Source: Atrina japonica
Taxonomy: Eukaryota; Mollusca; Bivalvia; Pterioida; Pinnidae
Direction: 5' to 3'
Length of the DNA stretch: 64,000 nt
Assembly: GCA_030159075.1 (NCBI GenBank)
Contig: BROG01000552.1
Span: 419,501-483,500 of the forward strand
The position numbers and the translations under genes were made by a program. Each line of letters starts with the position of its first letter. Positions within the stretch are counted from its first letter, which is position 1. A model generated the notes under the pieces. The model was not told the origin of the DNA, searched no databases, and saw only the letters and a program-made list of their open reading frames with translations. This document shows, one piece after another, positions 1 to 11,100 of the stretch.

Positions 1-2070
1 GTTTATATTTCATTAGTTATGATTTTTTGCTCAGCTATACCTAATCACAACAGATGTATGCATTTAAATGTGTTTTTTATTTATGTTTGTCAGTAACAGT
101 AAGATCACATGACATTGATCATTTTTATTTCTTGCCTGCCATACATCATTTCACTCTCGTCTCTCATCATGTGTCTTGATAATGAATCTGTGCAGTACTA
201 CACTGTACAAACAGTAGATGCAAGGTCAGCGGTCAGCATCCTACATTGTATGTACACTAGGTAAAGAGGAAATCGGAGAGTCACAGGTAATAAGTATTTT
301 AAAGGGACTTAGTTAACACCTACATGTAAATAGGGTAGGTGGGTCAGGATGAACAGGCAATGTTACATACTGGGTACTAATTTTAAAGTAAAGACATTTA
401 TGGACAGACTACTATTAATAGCTAAAAATCTACTTAAATATGTGTCATAAATTCTCAACTGTTCTGTTTCTGGATCTGGAAAGGTGAGTCAGTGATGTGT
501 ATATTTACTTATAGTCAAACAGGAAAAGAGAATTAGTATGCTAGTACAGGTTACATTAAATAATTGATTTGTCATTAACTTTATGAAAACTTCCCATTTG
601 AATGAAACCCAGTGTGGTTTTAATTACGACAACCTTAAGGGTTTGGGAGAATATGTATCTACAAGAATCAACATTTCATTACATGTACCGGTACATGGAA
701 TTTGACATTTTTATGATGACCATTCCACAAAACACACACCCTTTACATTTGTAAGTTGTTCTTTTTATGTAGCAAAACTGCAGTTCATACTACATGTAGA
801 ACTTGAAATACTGTATCTTCCATTCCAGTGTGTGTTTGAAATGCTGATAATATTGAAATAAAGATAATTTAGAATACAAATTTACAGAAAACCGAGAAAT
901 ACATCACTGGAGCCGTGAAACATTTTTAACATATTTAACAACATTAAATTTAATTCTTGCAATAAGTTTAACTCCTATTTCACTTTTATATCTGGAAACA
1001 TTGATGTGCAAAATTTAATAACTCTACCCAACCTAACCAATTAAGTTCCAGTATGAAAAACCATGAAATTTTATCCCCGCAAAATTAAAAAGAAAATTTC
1101 AGTAAGAATATTCTGATACAATAAAAATTCTGTTGTAAATGAGGTTCTTTTAACAAACTTTTAAAAATAGTAAAAAATGGAAATTCTGGTGGATATGAAT
1201 TATTCAGAAAGGGTTGTACAGTTTAGAGGTACCTGTAATTTGGGACTTTTGTTTGTATATTGATATAGACTAAGTAATATATCACTGTCATAATTTAAGC
1301 TTATTATTCTCAGGTGAGAAAATAATTTAAAAATGGAATGATTAATAGAATTACTAGATGCAGAAGATAATAATGGTTCATGCATTGATGGAGTTGCTGC
1401 AGGGTTTAGGTAAACTGATGCAGCACCACGTATCTGATATAAATCAGACATTGTCAACTGTCTGTTACAACTCTGTATGACAGACAGTTACCTCAGGCAA
1501 TCAAGTCAGAAACCCAGGCTTGAACAATGATTTGTCATTGGATACTTTTTAAAAATAATTCTATTTTATTGTAAAAATTAGTTGCTGTATACCTGGAATT
1601 TTCCCTCCTGTTTAATTTCTGCAATTTTCACCTTTAAATGAGTGTGAATTTAAAATGAAAGTGAAATTTTCAAGCTAGACAAAGGAAGCAAGGACATGCA
1701 TGCAATTTATGATTATGGTAATTTAGGATGATTCAAGATAGGATGAATATGTTTTCTGTCGTAAAATGGCAAAAATAAGCAGGGGTGAAAATTACCAGGT
1801 ATACTTTAACTCAACAGCCCCTGAAAAACAATGGACTCTTCTGTAAATCAATGATTCAGTCCAGTCCAAATGTGTCATTAGGGGTAAATGAGTTAATAAG
1901 CCATTCTTATCTTGATACATTTGAGCATTTCTGGACATATTCTATGTTTGAAGTCTGAGGTCATTACCGAGACAAGTGCTGGTTTGGTACACTTTCAAAA
2001 TGATTTTATTTTAAATTTTAGTATTATAGGTTATTTTTAATCTATAACATGTGTTGTTTTGATGTTACAG
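1..2070. other. Upstream CYRI intron or 5' region
   Basis: This is AT-rich sequence with no coding homology, RNA gene or clear repeat that I can recognise. Because exon 1a has a good acceptor, most of this is probably intron downstream of a non-coding first exon outside the window. Confidence 0.5.
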
Positions 2071-2182
2071 GTAAACATTCTATGAACGTGGAAATTAGAT
2101 ATGGGAAATTTATTAAAAGTATTATGGAAAGACTACTCAGCTGCTGAAAGTAAAGATAACAGCATTTATATAGATTTTGAGG
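2071..2182 (+). CDS. CYRI: CYRI alternative first coding exon 1a
   Basis: The exon follows a TTACAG acceptor at 2070 and ends before GTAAGT at 2183. Coding starts at ATG 2101, with G at -3 and G at +4 (strong context). It encodes 27 residues: MGNLLKVL followed by [10 protein letters not shown] and ending IDFE, with no cysteine. It ends in phase 1, and joining to exon 2 gives Asp at the junction. An upstream ATG at 2082 in weak context opens a short reading frame that overlaps the main start out of frame. Gly2 is the myristoylation site known for CYRI-B. The acceptor implies an upstream untranslated exon. Confidence 0.9.
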
Positions 2183-5100
2183 GTAAGTTTGAGGTAGATT
2201 TCTCTCATAAATAATAAATCATAATAATTCTTTGCTTTTTTTCAGTAGAGGACAGGAGAGATAGAGGCGTGTAATGGGAAACTTGTTAAAAGTTTTGTGT
2301 CAGGCAGATACCTCTACTACCAAAGAGTGTGACATATTTGTAGATTTTGAGAGTAAGTCATTCATATTGTCAGACTAGCATATGCTTTCTCTAAAACACA
2401 TCTCTCTACTTATACATGTATGTATTTATATATATATATATATATATATCTTTTACTTATCGTCTGCCATGAAAGTAAGCATGTATATCTGGTATTGGTA
2501 AAAGCATGATACATTGTAGGTCTTTACCCTATCCATTTGTGTTGTATCAACTCTAGGAATTAGTTGAAAGTACATGTAAAATACATTTAAGTCATATATG
2601 CTTGTTTTGGGTTTTGTTTTTTTGGTTTTTTTTATTTATTTATTTTTTTCTTTGTTGGTTTTTTGGCTTACGATGAATATTTTTTCCATCAATATATCAA
2701 ATCAAAGAACAAAAGAGATTTTTAAATCCGTCTTCATGTTTATCCCTAGAATTAGTGAATTTATATACTGGCAGACTGGTATTAATGAATATCAGACATC
2801 AAACTTTTTCAAAATTTATGAAACCATGGCAAAATCCAGTATTCCTGTCATTTTAGCTTAAATCAGTATAAATTGTCCTATCATTTCTAAACCATTTTAA
2901 TATAATAAAAATCTCTGAATACAAAATTACCTACATTTATTGTGATTTAAATCCTTGCAGTTTTTCAGGCATGAAATACATGTAAATACTGTATTGCAAT
3001 ATAGTATTTTTCTGACATAATTTTGATATGCATGTGACCTTAGGTCAAACACTTGGATGCCTTTACCATGCATGTTTTGATATTCGTTAAAGCTGAAGCA
3101 ATGTTGGAAAAATTCAGTCCACAGCTACATCATCTAGTAATCACATTTAATCATTCTTTTTCTACCATAACTTGTGTTGTTGTACCACTCTCAAGCTGTT
3201 GTATAAACGAAGCTGCAGTTAGTTAAACATATACAAATAACCAACAGGGCTGAATAAGTTTCATTGGCTGAGCCCGCACTACAACTGTAAGGAAATATTT
3301 GTACACGAAGCTATATCGGACCAGTCATCAGCAGTCAAATTTTGTGCTTAAAGTGATTGGAGGGAAAGGGGTTCATTATTGAAGTCTCTATCAATGTGGG
3401 GTTTCCTACCTTTGACATATTGATGTAATCTGGTGATTGAAACGACATACAAGTTTGATGCAATCATAAGAGTCTGAGCCCGATAGTGTCCAGATGTGAT
3501 GTAGGCTAAAAATCCATACTACCAATGTTTTCAGTTATGGTAAAAACAGATTCAACAATGCGTGTAAGTTGATTATCATGTTTATCTAACTTTCGTTAGT
3601 TAATTTTTCAAAATTTGAAATGACACTCGGTAAACCTTGTGTTTTATTAATTTTTCAAAATTAACTAACGAGAGTTAGATAAACATGATAATGAAGTAAC
3701 ACTCATTGTGGAATCCATATTTTACAGTAATATGAAAAGTACTGGTACATAAATCCAATTCCAACTTCAATAGAAAGTTGTTTGCAACATATGTACTTCC
3801 TTGAACCTTGGTTATCTTCGTAAAAAATGTTGAGAGTTTATTTGCTATAGCATATTCAAATTAATGATTGCAACACATTGCTTTTAGCAAGTTTATTCTT
3901 ATAATATGCATGCATTTATTCTTTTAGTCACCAGATGCTCTCTTTCTTATATATGTGAAATGAAAAAGTCACCAGATGTTCTTTCTTATATATGTGAAAT
4001 GAAAAAGTCACCAGATGCTCTCTTTCTTATATATGTGAAATGAAAAAGTCACCAGATGCTCTCTTTCTTATATATGTGAAATGAACAATTGCATACAATA
4101 TGAATGTAAAATTTCTGCTGATGACAGCTTATATTCCTTTAAGACAATTGTATACAAAAGTTTCACATGCAATAGTTATCACATGTACAGTAGACCAGTT
4201 TTAAGTTGTTCCATCCTGTTTAGTTTTGTGGGAATAGATTGTACTCAGATCACGTGACTTTAGCACAGTGTCGAGCAAGGTCCCTTCAGATTGTGTAATA
4301 TTTACATTGACAACATTCAGTGATATCTTGTTTCAGTTCATCTGCAAGGAATAAAGTTTAGATAAATGGTCTGTCTTGTAAAGGTAACAAGTAACATCAC
4401 ATTTCCATAGGTTGTATTTCAAAATGGCTCCCATCACTGCATAGTATTATCTATACTACAGATCCTATATACGATAAACTGCTTAACCGGAAGTTTGTTG
4501 CCCACATTTCTTGGTAAGTGCATACTATTATGGCGAACCAAAAACAATCCCAGAAGGATCGGACAACTCAAAAAAGGTCTATTTAAAGCCACCATGTAGA
4601 TACATTTTTAGATGCCACCTGTATATTATAGGTATATATTGTTTTTACAGTTAGTTTGATGCAAACATAGTGTTCAGATGAAATTAGCTAATATACCATC
4701 AAATATTTAAGTACTCTAGCACATTCAGAGTACTGTAGCATACTCTGATTAATAGGACCCATTTACTCCATAATCTCATGCCATTTATTTCTATTAAATG
4801 ATCTCAATTATAATGGAAGAGTTTCGTGTTTGTCATGAGGTTCTATGTTTTTTTTTGTTTTTGGTTTTTTTTTGCTTATTTTGTTTTTGTTTTTTTTATT
4901 TTGTTGTTGTTCTTGTTGTTGTTCGGTTTTGGGAATTGCAGATCAATATAACTTGCTAAAAATGTATGAAATGTCCTGTATGGCTGAAGTTAGATAATTT
5001 TGAGAAAGTTCTTTTTCTAATGAACAGCATATGCATATGCTTGGAATTGGGATGTAAATGGTTGCAGTAAAATTACATGTACATGTAATAGCTTTTAAAA

Positions 5101-8100
5101 GACAGTTTGGGACATGGGTTAATACAGCTCCAAGTATATATAGATATGTTTATGTATTTGTCTTGTAAACCTGTCAGTTTAGTATTATCTTTGTTATAAA
5201 AGATGTATCGGAAATTGAAATATATCTGTTGATGTTTTGGAAAGACATTTCGGATATTAATACAAATATCAGCTGCTTGTTTCTTGTTTGGTATCATAAA
5301 TGTTGAAAGCTTGCAGACATGTTTATAATCAGTTATTGATATTGACTTTTTCTGTTATCATCTATTGATTTATATTTTGTATCCGATACATCACAGTATA
5401 ATCATGGTTTGGAAATCATTATTTTTTATTCTTCTTTTTCAAGCACAATCAATATGTTTGAGTCTTACTTTTGTAGCTTGCATTTCTGTATGATTTCTTT
5501 TTATACAAACCTTGATAGAACATATTACTTCATGGAAGCGTGTGATCTATTATCTTGAAATTTTAAATTCTTGCAGTTTTGGGTTATACTCTTTCAATTT
5601 CAAGTTTCTGCTATATTCTTGCCATTTTAAGTTTTATTCTTGCAATTTCAGGTTACATTCTTGCAATTTTATGTTATATATTGAAATTTAGAGATAAAAA
5701 ATTACACATGGCTGGTTTACATTTCTGTATTACCTAGAACTGGTTGTTTCTCTATTTTGATGAATAATATTAAACATTTACATGTATAAAAAGTCAGAGA
5801 TAATGAAATTCTCAATAGTGTTTATTTTGTATATAACATTCATTTGTGAAGAATGATATGTTTAGAACATGTGTACTATATTTAGTAACCTTGCAAATGA
5901 TTTGCCAAACTATGTAGACATTAATACAACCAGCTGAGTGTCATTGATGTCATGTTTTCTCTCAGCCTGTTTTACACCTAATATTGACAGTCAGTAAATT
6001 AGGAGTTTACAGTTACTTATAAGACTGAATGTAAAATTATTTCCACTGTCTGTAGGTTGAACAAAAATCTGTAGATTGAATTCTGGTCATATGTCAATTT
6101 TGCATTTGTAAGTCAAGTCTATAAGAGTTGTCTCCCTTCTGTTAACTACCTGACTTACTGTTGTCTTAGGCATTGTAACTGTTAGAATTTAGTTGGTAGA
6201 TTAGACAGTGAATATTATTAATTGGATAAATATTATTGAGATAAAAATTTGCCATATTTGTTAGAGTACATTAAGATCAATACATGTAGATATGTACATG
6301 ATGTACTGCTTGTGTATGAACTTGATTTGAGTTCATTTCTAGTTCATGGCATCTAGTCCTACCAATTTGATGGTGTGTAGCAGGTATTGTACCAGGTCGA
6401 TATTATGAGAAAGTTACAAGGAATAATCAGAAAAGTTTCAAGGTCACAGGAACTTTACTAAACTGTAAATAGTATCCAGGTTAGAGCTCCCCTTCGGCAT
6501 CTTGTTTTACAAAAACCAATTGGCCAATACTTTTTATTTCCATTGGTGGAACTTTTCAAATTAAAGGCACATTTAGTATTGCCTCTGAGACAACTTGTAA
6601 ACAAATGAGCATGGCGGCAACTATAAATTACCACAGTTAAAATGCCCTACTTTAGGCCCAAAGGAATTCAACATTCAAGTATCTTTGTTTTTTCTGCTAT
6701 CTGAAGTGCAGTCTACTGAAATGCAGTGTCTCACAGGCATATTTGTCTTCCATTTATCAAGCTACTAGTACTATGTTTTTATTTACACATTGCCAGGTTG
6801 CCCCCAAAATCTTGTGAGATTTGTGGTATTTTTGTTGTTCATGTCACAAGTGCGATCAATTTGTTTGTTTGTTTATTGTTTTTTAACATCCCACTCAAGA
6901 ATATTTCACTCATATGGAGACGTCACCAAATGCCGATGAAGGGCTTCAAATTTTGGCCTATGCTCGCCACTTACGGTCATCCGACAGACAGGAAACCAAC
7001 CTGCCGCCTGCTGGACTCGAACTCACGATCAAGAGTCAAACGCACTACTGACTGACCCAGGCTGGCTCACAAGAGTGATCAAAGAGCGGGAACTCTGGTA
7101 GAAGTGAAATAAAAATATTTAAACTAAACTTTGAAGGAAAGGTCCTCATGTGGGCTTCAATTTTGTGAAGGAAAAAGGACTAGTACCTATAGGGGCTGCA
7201 AAATGAGCCAAAAGAGGCCAAAACTTTTCATATCTTTTTAATAAACCAGTATTCAGATTTCTTTCAAATTTTGTATATATGATATTTAAGTCAGTATGTA
7301 CAATGTTTGTGAAGATAAACAATATCTGTTCCTAAATACACTAGTGGGGGTGCTTTAAATGACATAAGGTAAGGTTTTTATATAAATGGCTTATTAACTA
7401 AAAATTTATTGACTTTTTGTTTGGAAAGATAATCAGAAATTTGATAGGAAGTGTATAAGTATCATTCTGATAATGTTTCAAGGTCATGGGATCAAAGGTC
7501 AATTTCACTCGAACCTGAATAATTAGAAAATACAGTCAAACCTGTTTTAATAGACTGTCCAAAGGAAGAGGCAAAAATGGTCGCATATGACAGGTGGTCT
7601 CATGTGATTTGAATAGGAAAAATATACTTTGGGAGTCCTACATTTAGTTGCATAGGGCAGGTAGTCTTTTAAATCAGTGAGTTGCTAAGGCAGGTTAGAC
7701 TGTGTCTGTTGTATAGTTGCATACGGTAATTGACTAAATTTGTCAGGTGAGTGCCATAATATCCCTTTGAAGTTGGACTTTATAGACAACAATTGTAAGA
7801 TTCTAATCTGAAGATGCAGTATTAAGATTACTGATTTATTAGAAACCCATATATATATGTATGCAAATTGAAATACATGTCAATAAACAATGATTTACTT
7901 TGATATAGATGCAAAACCAACTATAGAGGAAGAACCTGTGTGTACTGAGGTAGGGAAGGTGTTAACTGCTGGTCGGTGTATAATAACTAACATACAGGGG
8001 TATGCAGGTGCAACAGATGATATACGCCAGGTAAGTTAAACACCTACAGACCACTTCTGGTGCCTTCATGGTTTAAAGTTAGTGACCCCATAATGACATT

Positions 8101-11100
8101 GTTTTAATACTTTATGTAAATGAATGTTCATGCAAAATTATAAAGATAAATTTGTGTTTTTTATCTATCATTATACCCTCGCGACGAGTCACATAACTGT
8201 CAAACCTTGCATGATAATTTCATAAAAATTCATGCACGTCAAGACCACATTGAAGTGGAATGCATTGTGCAAGAACCATAACTATTGCTTTCGTTTTCGT
8301 AGTGTTATTTCCCTTTGTAAAAAATTAATTTTTCCCTTGTCTGGAGCATAACTCTCAAACCATGCATGTTAATTTCATCAAACTTTATACACATCAAGAC
8401 CAAATTGAGGTGGGGTGCAGTGTGCAAGAACCATAATTTTTGCTTCCGTTTTCACAGAGTTGTTTCCTTTTGTAAAATAATTAATTTCATGTCCAGAGCA
8501 TAACTCTCAAACCATGCTTGATACACCTCAAGATCACAAACCCAGTTGAGTATCAATTTGGTGTTAATAAACTGATCAAATTCCACTTTTGTCAGCCTGT
8601 TCAATTCATAATTCACACCCATCATCACGTTTCTGCCGCAAGGGGATTAGTATCATCTGCGGTGCCTTGTTCAAAATTGGAATTTCCTAGTTGTCACCGG
8701 GGCTATTTATGACCCATCTCCTTTTCAGTCTGTGTTCACCCTACCTGTGTATGTTTTATAAGTACTCTGTTACTGATACATTATAACTTTTTTCTTCAGG
8801 CTATTAGTAATCCTAGAAATGAAGAATTACAAGAGAAAGCCTGGCAAGCAGTATGTCCATTAGTGGCAAAATTGAAATCATATTATGAATTTTCAGGTGA
8901 TTTAGGTATGTGTAGAAATATTCACATAATATAAATTTCTCTGTGTGTACTTGTTTTTAGTTTTTGGCCCATATTACTTTTGGTGTACTGAAAATTTATG
9001 CTTAAAAGAACATAAAACAAAAATCAGCATTGCAGTTTAAATAAAGGTGCAACTTATAACCCAGAAAATACAGGAAATAAATCCAGTGTCTGCTCATTAT
9101 CTGTATCATACATTAGCATATTGAATTGCAATTTGGTATGTAATTGTATGATGAAAAGATGTAGGCCCAATTCATATTAGGTTCTGATCAAAGTACCTTT
9201 TGCAGAGTTAGGCCCATTGGACTTAGAAAAATGAAGAATTTTAGAGTTTTCATTTATTACTTTTGTCATACATCTAAATATTGAATTATAGTTTGGTAAA
9301 TAGTTGTATTTTGAGAAGAGGCAAGTCAGGATTTGTTTGAATGATTTTTGGTAAAATAATGGCCCCTTGACTTAATGTTGCCAGCAGGGGCATATGTGTC
9401 ACTCTGAAACATCTAATTTGTTCCATCCATATTCAACTTGTGGATTTTGTGTGACATCAGTTTAACTTAAGTGGGGCTGCTTTGATTGAGGGATTCAAGT
9501 ATTGCTGTCTAAACTATACAAGCTTTGTCTCAAAGGTGATCTTTGACCTTTTACGCCATTGATGTAAGTGAAATGTTTTTAGTTTACTGGCAGTGAGCTG
9601 ATGGTATTTTTCTAAGCACATTGTAACTATTTTCTTCCCTTACCATGATAGATTGATCACCTTCATATAACACAAAAAGTTGTGGTATAAAAACTTGGCA
9701 ATTGTAGAAATTTATAGTTGTTTGACTCTCTTTACCAATATAATGTGAGCCGGCCTGGCTCAGTCGGTAGCGCGCTCGACTCTGGATCGTGAGGTCGTGA
9801 ATTCGAGTCCCGCCGGCGACAGGTTGGTTTCCTGTCTTTCGGATGAGACAGTAAAAGCTGGAGGTCCCGTGTCACAGTAGGTGTTGGCATGTTAAAGAAC
9901 CCTACTGCTCAATGGCCGTAAGTGCCGAGCATAGGCCAAACTTTGAAGCCCTTCACCGGCATTTGGTGACGTCTCCATATGAGTGAAATATTGGGACGTT
10001 AAACAACAATAAACAAACAAACAAACCAATATAATGTAGACCATCAGTCTAAGATAGGTATAAAATATGTCAGCTTTTCTTTTATCACTAATTTATGTAT
10101 TAAGTGCTTTGATGCAGTATCTAAAATTGACCGTTATTGTGTGTTTCAGAAAAAATAATTCCACGTCTGCTTGGTGTTTTATGTTCAAATGAAAAAACAC
10201 CAAGACAACATCTAGAGACTCAACAGGCGCTCTTCAAACAGTTTGCAGAAGTGTTAGAATTTGTCTTTATATTTGATGAAATTAAGGTACAGTATTGCAT
10301 GTAATTTACCTATTCTTTTAGTGAAAGTAATCTTTATCTTTTTTAATGGTTTTATTTGTCAGTTTTATGTCTTTGGACATGAATGCACATGATTCAGCAG
10401 TTGTAGGGGACCATTATGTTGGTGTATTTCTACAAAGTGATGTACTGGCAGAGGAACTGGCACTCTATTTTCTGTCACTTTTAAAAGTATGAATGAGAAC
10501 AGAGAACAAGTTATTGGAAGATATTGCTGATAACATAATTTATTATTAATACACATTGGTTGTTACACCAATCTAACTGTAGGCTTAACTAGCTTTATGA
10601 CGTTATATATATACATGTATATATATAAATATTTAAAGTATAATAATTTCCAAAAGATTATGGAAAATAGTAATTTAATAAATGATTTTGCAAAATGTTT
10701 TGGTATGGAATTGCTTACTTAAGAATGGAATAAAAACATTTTGCTGTCTGTTTTACGTGGCCACATACATAAAGATCTAATCAGATTCATTACTTTTTTC
10801 TAAGCATTTTGAATCATTGTCCTTCTATAAAAAGACGTTTAAGCATTAACAAGATATTTATTCAGAATTTATCATAAATGCTTTCAAAAAGTATTGAAAT
10901 TACAAAAGGCTGAATAGTTTCATCATCAAAAGTTTGTCTCTAGTGTATAATACAAAATTGTTTGTTTTGGTGTAAAAAAAAAAACAGGCCCCAGATCAAG
11001 CACTGTGATTTTAATACCAAGGCTAGAGATATATCTTAAGTTTTATAGAAAATATTTTCTGACTCACACTTAGACAATAAATTTTCAACTTGCCTCTACA

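Larger units (their letters stand above)
2353..7908. other. CYRI intron 1
   Basis: A 5.6-kb intron. It holds a short TA run (2419-2449), a foldback element (3549-3712), a 41-bp tandem repeat (3928-4084), T/G-rich runs near 4850-4930, a reverse SINE (6860-7067), and part of a dispersed mollusc-type repeat (about 7080-7520). The rest is plain AT-rich sequence. Confidence 0.7.

Noticed and set aside
6726..7055. 109-aa + strand ORF
   Set aside because: Most of it reads across a reverse SINE.
9747..9820. tRNA gene
   Set aside because: Box A and B are present, but the sequence continues into a SINE body bounded by target duplications and the acceptor stem does not close. The same holds for 16868, 20305 and 37925.
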